A stretch of DNA of 64,000 nt from Ensifer adhaerens (lineage in GTDB: Bacteria; Pseudomonadota; Alphaproteobacteria; Rhizobiales; Rhizobiaceae). How positions within the stretch are numbered: the stretch's first letter is position 1; every line of letters begins with the position of its first letter. Under the pieces are notes generated by a model that saw nothing but the letters and a program-made list of their open reading frames with translations, did not search any database and was not told the origin of the DNA. A program made the position numbers and the translations under genes. Positions 8,807 through 16,877 of this stretch are shown here, piece by piece. The stretch covers positions 3,348,501-3,412,500 of the forward strand of contig NZ_CP083349.1 in NCBI RefSeq assembly GCF_020035535.1, given 5' to 3'.

Positions 8807-9540
8807 GGCCTGTCCTTCCAGCCGGGAACGAGCACCAGCGAGAAATAGGGCGCATCGTCGTCTGCCTTCTCGGCGAGCGCGGTCATCGCCGCGTTCTTCA
8901 TCGTGCCACGCTCGACATAGACGGCCTGAGCGAGGCGACCGGATGCGGCGAGCGCCCGGCGGATCTTCGGCAGGTTGCGCCCGACCTTCATGATGACAGC
9001 GGCTTCCGTATCCTTCAGCCGCCGGCCGAGTTCGGCCTCGGCCATGGTGCCCGGAAGCACGGAGAGCACGTCATCGCCCTGCACCAGCGGAAGGCCGGCA
9101 AGCGACCAGCAGCCGGACATGGCGGTAATGCCGGGGATCACCTCGACCGGGAAACGGTTGGCGAGCCGCACATGCAGGTGCATGTAGGAGCCATAAAACA
9201 GCGGATCGCCTTCGCTGAGCACCGCGACCGTACGCCCGGCGGCAAGATGCGCTGCCACAGCCTCGGCCGACGCGTTGTAGAAATCGGTGATCTGGCTCTT
9301 GTAGGCGCCGTCATCCTTGTCGATCTCGGTTGTCACCGGATAGTAGAGCGGCAGTTCGACGAGGTCGGGCTTCAGCAGTCCCTCAACGACCGCGCGACCG
9401 TTGCCGCTGCGCCCGGCCTTGGCGAAATAGGCAAGCACATCGGCTTGCCCGAGCGCCTTCACGGCCTTGACCGTCAAAAGCTCCGGATCGCCCGGGCCGG
9501 TTCCAACGCCGATCAGGCGCCCCACGCCGACGCCGCTCAC
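8803..9540 (-). CDS. cobI: Precorrin-2 C20-methyltransferase
   Basis: First pathway-specific methylase of this locus. It adds a methyl group at C-20 of precorrin-2 to give precorrin-3A, committing it to corrin rather than siroheme. The 245-aa protein carries GVGTGPGDPELLTVKAVKAL near the N-terminus, LSEGDPLFYGSYMHLHVRL, and PGITAMSGCWSLAGLPLVQG, the CobI/CbiL signatures. It overlaps cobH and cobJ by 4 nt at each end, showing tight translational coupling. Confidence 0.95.
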   Translation of the reverse strand: MSGVGVGRLIGVGTGPGDPELLTVKAVKALGQADVLAYFAKAGRSGNGRAVVEGLLKPDLVELPLYYPVTTEIDKDDGAYKSQITDFYNASAEAVAAHLAAGRTVAVLSEGDPLFYGSYMHLHVRLANRFPVEVIPGITAMSGCWSLAGLPLVQGDDVLSVLPGTMAEAELGRRLKDTEAAVIMKVGRNLPKIRRALAASGRLAQAVYVERGTMKNAAMTALAEKADDDAPYFSLVLVPGWKDRP

Positions 9541-10169
9541 AGGCCCGGCCTCGCGAGCGAGTTGAGCGCTGCTGCCGTCATGGCGCTACCGCCGAGACGA
9601 CCGCGCACGATGGCGAAGGGAACGCCATAGGAATTCTCGGCCAGCGCATCCTTCGATTCCGCTGCACCGACGAAACCGACGGGCATGCCGAGGATCGCTG
9701 CCGGCTTCGGCGCGCCATCGCGTAGCATTTCGAGCAGGAAGAACAGCGCCGTCGGCGCGTTGCCGATCGCGACCACCGAACCGGCCAGACGCTCGCTCCA
9801 GAGCTTCAGCGCGGCGGCGGAACGGGTGTTGCCGATCTCGGCGGCAATCTCGGGCGTGCGCGGATCGCGCAACGTGCAGATCACCTCGTTGCCGGCCGGC
9901 AGCCGTGCGCGGGTGACACCGTGCGCAACCATCTCGGCATCGCAAAGGATCGGCGCACCGGCTTTCAGCGCCGCGCGGGCCGAGCTTACAAAATCGGGAG
10001 AGAAGACGAACTGCCTGGTCGCCTCAACGGAACCACAGGCATGCACCATGCGCACGGCCAGATCCGCTTCCTCTTCGGAAAAGCCCGAGAGATCGGCCTC
10101 GGCGCGGATGATGGCGAAGGAACGCTCGTAGATGGCGTTGCCATCGCGAATGTAATCATACTCAGGCAT
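9537..10169 (-). CDS. cobH: Precorrin-8X methylmutase
   Basis: Moves a methyl group from C-11 to C-12 of precorrin-8 to produce hydrogenobyrinic acid, the last step encoded here. The protein has 210 aa. His43 in the sequence VRMVHACGSVEATRQF matches the catalytic histidine known for CobH. CDAEMVAHGVTRARL and ILGMPVGFVGAAESK are further family motifs. It sits 2 nt downstream of cobG and overlaps cobI by 4 nt. No cofactor is needed by this family. Confidence 0.95.
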   Translation of the reverse strand: MPEYDYIRDGNAIYERSFAIIRAEADLSGFSEEEADLAVRMVHACGSVEATRQFVFSPDFVSSARAALKAGAPILCDAEMVAHGVTRARLPAGNEVICTLRDPRTPEIAAEIGNTRSAAALKLWSERLAGSVVAIGNAPTALFFLLEMLRDGAPKPAAILGMPVGFVGAAESKDALAENSYGVPFAIVRGRLGGSAMTAAALNSLARPGL

Positions 10170-10171
10170 GT

Positions 10172-11551
10172 CTATCCCTGTTCGAACGCTGCCGAGACGC
10201 GCGCAGCTCCGAGCCGTGTAAGACAGGACTGCGCCGATTCGCCAGCGTCTTTGTTTTGCCGCACCAGCCGGTCGAGCCGGGCAAGCGCGGATTCTATTTC
10301 ATTCTCATCGGTGTAGGCGCTTGGAGCGCCGTTGGCAGCCCCATTTACGACAAGGCCGTATCCTGATGGCGCACCGACGAGTGTCAACTCTGACGACCTC
10401 GGTCGCGCACAGCCTTTGGCGCAGCCGGAGAGATGCACGATCAGCGATCCATCAAGCAACTCAGGCGCCGTCTGAACGACACGCTCTGCCATGGCCTTGG
10501 TTTCCATCCGCCCTGACGCACAGCCTTTGCTGCCCGCACACGTGGCGATCGCGTTTCGCGGATCCTGTTCCGCAATGCGAAAGCCGTGCGCCGCTGCCAG
10601 GCTCTGCGCCACCACCGCGGTCTCACGCATCAGGCCGAGCACGAAGAACGCATGCCCCGGCGCAAGCCGGAGCGCATGAGCGCCAAGCTCCTGCGCCTGG
10701 TGGACGAAGGTCGCCAGTGCGACGGCATCCACTTGGGCAAAGGCAAGACCGAGACCAAGAACGGTGCCGACGTTATCCAGCTCATGAATGCCGGGTATCG
10801 GGACGGAACTCGGAACCGCCGGGCCCCCGGACAATGCTTGGGCGCGACAGAGGGAGCGGATTTCCGCCGGATCCAGATCGCGCCCGCGCGCCGTCGTGCC
10901 GAGGCTCGCCAGTTTATCGAGAATGGTGATCACGGCCGGTACGACCGCACCTCCGGTCAACGCTCCGACAACAGCTCCCTTCGCCGCGGTACCACCGAGC
11001 GACAGCAGCCATCGGGCGCCAGCGGCTGTCGAAAGCGCCTGAAGGCGAATGTCGGCAACCACTGCATCAAGACCGAAACGGCCGCCACCGTCGATGACGA
11101 CGGAAAGCTTTGGGGCGAGCTTCAAGGGCACGCGACGCGCTCCCAACGCCTCACGAAGCTCAGCGGAGATCGGTCGCGGATCGACGATTTCTGCCGGGTC
11201 GATCCCGGCCAAAGGCGGCATCTCGATAGCGAGGCCTTCGGTGATCGTGATTTCAGCATCACCGATGGCCTGCGCCAGCGCCGGCACGGACGCCTCGCTC
11301 AGGCCGCGAAGCTGCAGGTTTCCCCGTGCCGTGATCTCGATGATGCCATTGCCGAAGCGCCCCGCAGCGGCGGCAAGCGCGATTACCTTCGGCAGCGTCA
11401 GGCTGTCATCCGTTGGCCTTAGCCGCACGAGCAGGCCATCGCCGGTCTGCATGGGCGCCGCCAGCGACGGGCAGGCGCCGCGCCGCATCGAGGCGCTGGC
11501 GGCGGCTTCTCCGGTCGATGGAATGGCACAACTGGTCATCAAATCCGTCAT
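10172..11551 (-). CDS. cobG: Precorrin-3B synthase (oxygen-dependent)
   Basis: Iron-sulfur monooxygenase that hydroxylates precorrin-3A and forms the gamma-lactone of precorrin-3B, using O2. This is the step that defines the aerobic cobalamin route. It resembles sulfite/nitrite reductases: two ferredoxin-like halves and a C-terminal 4Fe-4S site made by two cysteine pairs, CAGSKGC and SGCAKGC. The start MTDLMTSCAIPSTG gives 459 aa, the length I recall for SC510 CobG. A 12-residue longer form (start 11587) is possible but less likely. It is separated from upstream cobF by 158 bp containing an FNR/FixK-like box, so it probably begins its own operon. Confidence 0.94.
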   Translation of the reverse strand: MTDLMTSCAIPSTGEAAASASMRRGACPSLAAPMQTGDGLLVRLRPTDDSLTLPKVIALAAAAGRFGNGIIEITARGNLQLRGLSEASVPALAQAIGDAEITITEGLAIEMPPLAGIDPAEIVDPRPISAELREALGARRVPLKLAPKLSVVIDGGGRFGLDAVVADIRLQALSTAAGARWLLSLGGTAAKGAVVGALTGGAVVPAVITILDKLASLGTTARGRDLDPAEIRSLCRAQALSGGPAVPSSVPIPGIHELDNVGTVLGLGLAFAQVDAVALATFVHQAQELGAHALRLAPGHAFFVLGLMRETAVVAQSLAAAHGFRIAEQDPRNAIATCAGSKGCASGRMETKAMAERVVQTAPELLDGSLIVHLSGCAKGCARPRSSELTLVGAPSGYGLVVNGAANGAPSAYTDENEIESALARLDRLVRQNKDAGESAQSCLTRLGAARVSAAFEQG

Positions 11552-11670
11552 CAAAGGCCCTCCTCCCTGAGGGCGCCTCGATCCCAAACATCAAGCGCGG
11601 GGTGCGAGCGGAAAGCCGAACACGCTTATCCTCATCCCGCTCTAGAGACGCTATAACACAGCCTCAATCC

Positions 11671-11684
11671 TTGAGTGAGATCAA
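11671..11684 (-). promoter_or_regulatory. FNR/FixK-type box upstream of cobG
   Basis: On the plus strand the sequence is TTGAGTGAGATCAA, a 9 of 10 match to the FNR/FixK consensus TTGAT-N4-ATCAA, in the cobF-cobG gap. A TTATAG hexamer lies 14 bp downstream in the cobG direction (11656-11651), closer than in a standard class II FNR promoter. Binding is therefore inferred and unproven. Confidence 0.45.
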
Positions 11685-11709
11685 TCAAGAGACGGCTGTG
11701 GCCGCGCCG

Positions 11710-12495
11710 TCACCCCTCGAAATCGGCGCCCTTGCGCAGCAAGTAGATATCCATGATCCACCCCATCTTCGCCCGCGCTGCCGCCCGCGTTTCCAGGATC
11801 TGGGCTTTCACATCGGCCAGACGGCCGGAAATGACGATCTCGTCCCGTGTGCCGAGATAGGCACCCCAATAGATTTCAGCGTCTGGATCATCGATGCGCT
11901 GGAATGCTTGCTCGCCGTCGAGCATGACGACGGAGGTCTGGCTCGTTTCGGGGAAGCTTTCGTGCAGCCGGCGCCCCGTGGTGATCTCCACCGGCTTGCC
12001 GACGAGGTTCAGCGGGATGCGATGGCTGGCGCAGAGCGCCTGCAGGCTGGTGATCCCCGGAATGACCTCATAGTCGAAGGCAACGTTCCCGCGCGCCTTG
12101 ACCCGCTCGACGATGCGAATGGTGCTGTCGTAGAGCATCGGGTCACCCCAGACCAGGAATGCACCGGTCCCGTCGCTGCTCAATTCATCGGCAAGCAGCC
12201 CCTCGTAGATCGCGGCGATCTGGGCGTGCCAGTCATCGACGCTGCCGTCATAGCTGACACCTTCGGTCCGGCGCACCGGCACCGCGAATTCGACAGTGCG
12301 GCTGTCGGGGCGCGTCACATAGCGCGCGCAGATGTCGCGGCGCACCTCCGCGAGATCGGTCTTCTTTGAGCCCTTGGTTGGGATGAAGAGCACGTCGGCC
12401 CGGTTCAGTGCGTTGATCGCCTGCACCGTCATATGCTCGGGGTTGCCCGAACCGATGCCGATGATCAGAATTTTGCGCATGCCCGTCTCCGCCAT
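11710..12495 (-). CDS. cobF: Precorrin-6A synthase (deacetylating)
   Basis: SAM-dependent methylase that methylates C-1 of precorrin-5 and releases acetate to form precorrin-6A. CobF is found only in the aerobic pathway. Its 261 aa match the usual length. Motifs are IIGIGSGNPEHMTVQAINAL (residues 11-30), LVWGDPMLYDSTIRIVE and PGITSLQALCASHRIPLNLV. It is the most upstream cob gene of the cluster and lies 86 bp downstream of ung on the same strand. No cobalamin riboswitch is recognisable in front of it. Start ATG 12495 is favoured, with 12480 as an alternative. Confidence 0.95.
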   Translation of the reverse strand: MAETGMRKILIIGIGSGNPEHMTVQAINALNRADVLFIPTKGSKKTDLAEVRRDICARYVTRPDSRTVEFAVPVRRTEGVSYDGSVDDWHAQIAAIYEGLLADELSSDGTGAFLVWGDPMLYDSTIRIVERVKARGNVAFDYEVIPGITSLQALCASHRIPLNLVGKPVEITTGRRLHESFPETSQTSVVMLDGEQAFQRIDDPDAEIYWGAYLGTRDEIVISGRLADVKAQILETRAAARAKMGWIMDIYLLRKGADFEG

Positions 12496-12581
12496 TCCTA
12501 TCCTGGCGTCTTAGGCGCATCACTGCCGTCGGCGCAAGCTCTTCGCGCGACAGTGAACCCGCCAGCAGCGTCAACGCAGCC

Positions 12582-13289
12582 TCAGTTGATCTCGACGGCA
12601 ACGGGATTGTCGGGCAAGCGCCAGTCGATCGGGTCGAAACCCTTCGATTCCAGGAAGGCGTTGGCCTGGGAGAAATGCCGGCAGCCGAGGAAACCGGAAT
12701 GGGCCGAGAGCGGCGACGGATGCGGCGCCCGGAGCACCAGATGGCGCGAGCGATCGACGAAGGCCGCCTTCTTTTGTGCATAGGAACCCCAGAGCATGAA
12801 GACGACCGGATGCTCAGCCTCGTTGACCGCGCGAATGATCGCATCGGTAAACCGCTCCCAGCCCCGCCCCTGATGCGAGGCGGCCAAGCCACGCTCGACG
12901 GTCAGCACGCTGTTCAGGAGCAGCACACCCTGCTTCGCCCAGCTTTCGAGAAAGCCGTGGCGCGCCGGCGGAATGCCGAGGTCGGTGTTCAGTTCCTTGT
13001 AGATGTTGACGAGCGACGGCGGCGTCCTGACACCGGGGCGCACGCTGAAGCAAAGCCCGTGCGCTTGGCCATCGCCGTGGTAGGGATCCTGGCCAAGAAT
13101 GACGACGCGAACCTTGTCGAGCGGCGTCAGGTCGAGGGCGCGAAAATATTCAGGCCCGCGCGGGAAGATCTGGCGGCCTTCATTTTTCTGGACCAGCAGG
13201 AACTGCTTGAGGTCGGCCATGTAGGCGCTGGAAAATTCCGGCGCGAGCGCTGCCTTCCAGCTCTCTTCGAGCTTTACCGCCGTTTCCAT
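12582..13289 (-). CDS. ung: Uracil-DNA glycosylase
   Basis: Family 1 uracil-DNA glycosylase (235 aa) that removes uracil from DNA to start base-excision repair. The water-activating motif [14 protein letters not shown] (catalytic Asp68) and the minor-groove loop [14 protein letters not shown] containing the catalytic histidine are both intact. [10 protein letters not shown] is the uracil-binding asparagine region. The start has a strong GGAGG ribosome site 4 nt upstream. It has no functional link to the neighbouring cob and mod genes. Confidence 0.96.
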   Translation of the reverse strand: METAVKLEESWKAALAPEFSSAYMADLKQFLLVQKNEGRQIFPRGPEYFRALDLTPLDKVRVVILGQDPYHGDGQAHGLCFSVRPGVRTPPSLVNIYKELNTDLGIPPARHGFLESWAKQGVLLLNSVLTVERGLAASHQGRGWERFTDAIIRAVNEAEHPVVFMLWGSYAQKKAAFVDRSRHLVLRAPHPSPLSAHSGFLGCRHFSQANAFLESKGFDPIDWRLPDNPVAVEIN

Positions 13290-13441
13290 TGCACCTCCGG
13301 TCCATCTGTTGGCTTCGAGGTCCGCAATTTAGGCCCACCCACAGCCATCGCAAGACCTGTCACCCGCTTCCACCGGATGTTGCACGGGTTTTGCCAGTCG
13401 CCGCTGCTTTGCGGGCAATGCGCTAACCTAATTCAACAGCA

Positions 13442-13502
13442 TTGTATTTCAAAGAATACAACGGTAATCAGGAGGCGATATCGTTGTATCCTGAGAGATA
13501 TC
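13442..13502 (+). promoter_or_regulatory. Putative ModE operator region of modABC
   Basis: A perfect inverted repeat TTGTATT-N6-AATACAA lies at 13442-13461. On the minus strand its flank reads CGTTGTATT, very like the half-site of the E. coli ModE operator. A second CGTTGTAT half-site follows at 13482-13489, flanked by GATATC at 13477-13482 and 13497-13502. The region is 23-83 bp before modA, and a modE gene lies 3 kb away in the same locus. Confidence 0.6.
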
Positions 13503-13524
13503 ACGCATCGTTGGAGGGAAATCG

Positions 13525-14316
13525 ATGATCAAGAGAAGAGACTGGCTGAAGGGCCTGGTGCTGACACTCGGCCTCGCCTGGGTCGGCGCAAACGTTCTGC
13601 CGACAGCCGCGCAGGCTGAAGAGAAGGTAACGGTCTTTGCCGCCGCGAGCCTGAAGAACGCGCTCGATGCAATTAATGCCGAGTGGCAGAAGGAAAGCGG
13701 CAAGGAAACGACCGTCTCCTACGCGGCCAGCTCTGCACTCGCCAAGCAGGTGGAACAGGGCGCACCTGCCGATGTCTTCATCTCTGCTGACCTCGCCTGG
13801 ATGGACTATCTCGCCGAGAAGAAGCTGATCAAGGACGACACCCGCGCAAACCTGCTCGGCAACCGCATCGTGCTCGTCTCCGGCAAGCAGGACGCTGCCC
13901 CGGTCGAGATCAAGAAGGGCTTCGATCTCGCAGCCATCCTCGGTGACGGTCGCCTCGCCATGGGTGCCGTCGATTCCGTTCCGGCCGGCAAATACGGCAA
14001 GGCTGCACTCGAAAAGCTCGACGCATGGAAGGCCGTAGAACCCAAGGTCGCCGGCGCCGAAAGCGTTCGCGCCGCCCTCCTGCTCGTCTCGCGCGGTGAA
14101 GCGCCCTACGGCGTCGTCTACCAGACCGACGCTGCGGCAGACCCGGGCGTGAAAGTCGTCGGCACCTTCCCGGAAGACAGCCACCCGCCGATCATCTATC
14201 CGATCGCGATCACCACCGAGAGCAAGAGCCCCGATGCGGCCGCTTATGTCGACTTCGTCAAGTCGGCCAAGGCTGCGGAACTCTTTGAAAAGCAGGGCTT
14301 CACGGTCCTGAAATAA
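13525..14316 (+). CDS. modA: Molybdate ABC transporter substrate-binding protein
   Basis: Periplasmic molybdate/tungstate-binding protein (263 aa) that delivers the oxyanion to ModBC. The N-terminus MIKRRDWLKGLVLTLGLAWV has a twin-arginine-like RRDWLK segment, a hydrophobic core and an AQA-EE cleavage site near residue 32. The mature part begins with VTVFAAASLKNALDAI, and the conserved SSALAKQVEQGAPADVF and GNRIVLV segments form the oxyanion pocket. The start has TTGGAGGGAAATCG upstream. A strong hairpin follows before modB, which may set modA above modBC in expression. Confidence 0.95.
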   Translation: MIKRRDWLKGLVLTLGLAWVGANVLPTAAQAEEKVTVFAAASLKNALDAINAEWQKESGKETTVSYAASSALAKQVEQGAPADVFISADLAWMDYLAEKKLIKDDTRANLLGNRIVLVSGKQDAAPVEIKKGFDLAAILGDGRLAMGAVDSVPAGKYGKAALEKLDAWKAVEPKVAGAESVRAALLLVSRGEAPYGVVYQTDAAADPGVKVVGTFPEDSHPPIIYPIAITTESKSPDAAAYVDFVKSAKAAELFEKQGFTVLK

Positions 14317-14376
14317 TTGACCTGAAACGACGGCGGATCTCGGCTGTCCAGAGACAGGCGAAGCATCTATCGTCAC

Positions 14377-14413
14377 GCGTCGCCCGCGCCCAAACGCGGG
14401 CGACGCAATCTTT
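14377..14413 (+). terminator. Hairpin between modA and modB (attenuating terminator)
   Basis: A 12-bp perfect stem (14377-14388 with 14395-14406), loop CCCAAA, is followed by AATCTTTTG. With a short T-run inside an operon it probably acts as a partial terminator or 3'-end stabiliser for modA mRNA. Confidence 0.6.
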
Positions 14414-14482
14414 TGTCAGAGGCAGTAGCGACTGAGGCGGACAGTCACGTCCCACCGGCCGCGTATCGGGGAGCGATATCCG

Positions 14483-15184
14483 TTGGACTGGCTTGCAGTG
14501 AGCGATGCGGAATGGACGGCGATCCTGCTGAGCCTGCGCGTCGCAACCGTCGCGATGATCTGCAGCCTTCCCTTCGCGCTCGCGGTTGCCATGCTGCTCG
14601 CCCGCGGGCGTTTCTGGGGCAAGACTATCCTGAACGGTCTGGTACACATGCCGCTCATCCTGCCGCCCGTCGTTACCGGCTTTCTGCTTCTCCTGCTCTT
14701 CGGCCGCCGCGGACCGCTCGGCGCCTTCTTCGCCGATTATTTCGGCCTCGTCTTTTCCTTCCGGTGGACGGGTGCAGCACTTGCCTGTGGCGTCATGGCC
14801 TTTCCGCTGATGGTTCGCAGCATCCGCCTGTCGATCGAGGCGGTCGACCGCAAGCTCGAAGATGCAGCGACCACGCTCGGCGCCAGTCCGGTCTGGGTCT
14901 TCGCCACGATCACGCTGCCGCTGATCATTCCCGGCATCATCGCCGGCATGATCCTCGCCTTCGCCAAGGCCATGGGCGAGTTCGGCGCGACGATCACCTT
15001 CGTCTCCAATATCCCCGGCGAAACGCAAACGCTGTCGGCCGCCATCTACACCTTCACCCAGGTGCCCGGCGGCGATGCCGGCGCCATGCGGCTGACGATC
15101 ATTTCGATCGTCATCTCCATGGCCGCACTCATTTTCTCCGAATTGCTGGCCGCCTTCGCCGCACGCCGGGTGGCCGCCCAATGA
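14483..15184 (+). CDS. modB: Molybdate ABC transporter permease
   Basis: Inner-membrane channel of the molybdate importer (233 aa) with about five membrane helices. The EAA-type cytoplasmic loop EDAATTLGASPVWVFATITL (about residues 132-151) is where ModC docks, and the following AMGEFGATITFVSNIPGET is a ModB signature. The start is TTG at 14483 (MDWLAVSD), preceded by GGGGAG, and no better ATG exists. It overlaps modC in an ATGA junction. Confidence 0.94.
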   Translation: MDWLAVSDAEWTAILLSLRVATVAMICSLPFALAVAMLLARGRFWGKTILNGLVHMPLILPPVVTGFLLLLLFGRRGPLGAFFADYFGLVFSFRWTGAALACGVMAFPLMVRSIRLSIEAVDRKLEDAATTLGASPVWVFATITLPLIIPGIIAGMILAFAKAMGEFGATITFVSNIPGETQTLSAAIYTFTQVPGGDAGAMRLTIISIVISMAALIFSELLAAFAARRVAAQ

Positions 15185-16254
15185 GCCTCACCGTCGAAAC
15201 CCATCATCAACTCGGCAATTTCTCGCTCGACGCCGCCTTCACCTCGGATGGCGGCGTGACGGCACTGTTCGGCCGATCCGGCTCGGGCAAAACCTCGCTC
15301 ATCAATATCATCGCCGGCCTGCTGAAACCGCAAAGCGGCCGCGTCCTGCTCGATGGCGACGTCATCGCCGACAGCGAGAACAGGGTCTTCACACCGGTGC
15401 ATCGCCGCCGCTTCGGCTATGTTTTTCAGGAGGCGCGGCTCTTCCCGCATTTGAGCGTCAGCCGCAACCTTGCCTATGGCCGCTGGTTTGCCGGCAAGAG
15501 CGGCAGCGGTGGCGACTTCGCACGCATCGTCGAGATGCTCGGCATCGGCCATCTGCTTGAACGCAACTCCTCGGCACTGTCAGGCGGCGAAAGGCAGCGC
15601 GTCGCAATCGGCCGGGCCTTGCTCGCGGCACCGCGCCTGTTGCTGATGGATGAACCGCTCGCCGCCCTCGACGAGGCGCGCAAGGCCGAGATCCTGCCCT
15701 ATCTCGAACGGTTGCGCGACGACGCCGGGATCCCGATCGTCTATGTCAGCCATTCCGTCGGCGAGGTCACCCGGCTCGCCCGGCGCGTCGTGGTGCTCGA
15801 AAACGGCAGGGTCACCGCATCGGGTGCGGCGGCCGAAGTGTTGAGCGCGCCCGCCGCCACGCTTGCCACCGGCCGGCGCGAGGCCGGTGTTCTGCTGGAA
15901 GGCGAGGTCGAGGGAACCGATCCGTCCCACGAGCTGACGACCGTCCGGGTCGGGCGGCAACGGCTGCGCATTGCTGGTGTCAGCGCCACACCCGGCAGCA
16001 AGCTTCGCCTGCACATCGCCGCGCGTGACGTCATGCTGGCGACTGCGAGACCGGTGGAGATCAGCGCACTCAACGTGCTCGAAGGGCGCATCCTGGCGAT
16101 CGCGACGGAGGAAGACGGCAGCGTCGATGTCCGGGTCAATTGCGGTGATGCGACGATTGCCGCCCGCATCACCCGCTTTTCGCGCGACGCGCTGCAGCTC
16201 GTTCCCGGCAGGACCGTCTATGCTGTCATCAAGTCGGTGGCGATCGATCACTAG
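15181..16254 (+). CDS. modC: Molybdate ABC transporter ATPase
   Basis: ATP-hydrolysing subunit of ModABC (357 aa). Walker A is GRSGSGKTS, the ABC signature is LSGGERQRVAIGRALL, and Walker B is LLLMDEPLAALDEA followed by the switch histidine in YVSHSVGEV. The last ~65 residues (from VLEGRILAI) form a Mop/TOBE domain that can bind molybdate and gate uptake. An upstream open frame back to 14413 lies within modB and is not part of the protein. It converges with modE, with 39 bp between the stops. Confidence 0.95.
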   Translation: MSLTVETHHQLGNFSLDAAFTSDGGVTALFGRSGSGKTSLINIIAGLLKPQSGRVLLDGDVIADSENRVFTPVHRRRFGYVFQEARLFPHLSVSRNLAYGRWFAGKSGSGGDFARIVEMLGIGHLLERNSSALSGGERQRVAIGRALLAAPRLLLMDEPLAALDEARKAEILPYLERLRDDAGIPIVYVSHSVGEVTRLARRVVVLENGRVTASGAAAEVLSAPAATLATGRREAGVLLEGEVEGTDPSHELTTVRVGRQRLRIAGVSATPGSKLRLHIAARDVMLATARPVEISALNVLEGRILAIATEEDGSVDVRVNCGDATIAARITRFSRDALQLVPGRTVYAVIKSVAIDH

Positions 16255-16293
16255 AGCACCACCCTGCATTTGCCCGCTCGAAGGCGACATGCA

Positions 16294-16704
16294 CTAGGCG
16301 TCGTCTGAAACGACCTCGTCCGTGCCGAACGGTGAATCGCCGCCGCGCATGGACTCGAGCCAGGCGAGATCTTCGGCGATCGCGGCCTGTACCCGTTCTT
16401 CCATCTGCCTGTAGCGACGGATCAGCTCCTCGCCGAACGGCGTCACCAATGCGCCGCCACCCTGTTTGCCGCCGCGCTGTGATTCTACCGAAGGTTCGCT
16501 GAACATCCGGTTCAGGGCATCGACCAGCAGCCAGGCACGGCGATAGGACATGTCCATCGCCCGCCCCGCGGCGGAGATGGAACCGGTGTCGCGTATCAGT
16601 TCGAGCAGCAGGATCTTGCCGCGACCGAGCCGGTCGGCGGGCGGAAAATCGATGCGCAGGACGGGGCGAAGATCGGGGCGGCTCTCACTCATGCGGGCGA
16701 GCAT
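16294..16704 (-). CDS. modE: ModE-type molybdate regulator, DNA-binding domain only
   Basis: Winged-helix regulator (136 aa, or 132 from Met5) of the ModE N-terminal family. Signature stretches are GRGKILLLELIRDTGSISAA, GRAMDMSYRRAWLLVDALN and a glycine-rich wing RGGKQGGGALVTPFG. Full-length ModE has C-terminal Mop domains that bind molybdate. Here they are missing, so effector sensing must be absent or come from another protein. The likely target is the palindrome before modA. Length is normal for the short rhizobial form. Confidence 0.88.
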   Translation of the reverse strand: MLARMSESRPDLRPVLRIDFPPADRLGRGKILLLELIRDTGSISAAGRAMDMSYRRAWLLVDALNRMFSEPSVESQRGGKQGGGALVTPFGEELIRRYRQMEERVQAAIAEDLAWLESMRGGDSPFGTDEVVSDDA

Positions 16705-16877
16705 AGAAGTACGCGCAGGAATCCGAAAGGCCGTCTCGCGGCGAACCGGACCGGTTCACGATAAAAGATTGCCGGCAACCGGGCGCCTGCCGCCGACTGC
16801 CAGATTGCAGGTCTTGATCTCGCGCCTTCGACATGTACCGATGATCCCGACAAGCCCCTGCCCGAAAGTACCTTCCC

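Noticed and set aside
12496..12581. Search for a cobalamin riboswitch before cobF
   Set aside because: The 86-bp gap has no B12-box-like conserved core; cobF-M here does not appear riboswitch-controlled.
12675..13619. 314-aa plus-strand frame across ung and modA start
   Set aside because: It runs antisense to ung and through the modA control region; no recognisable domain.
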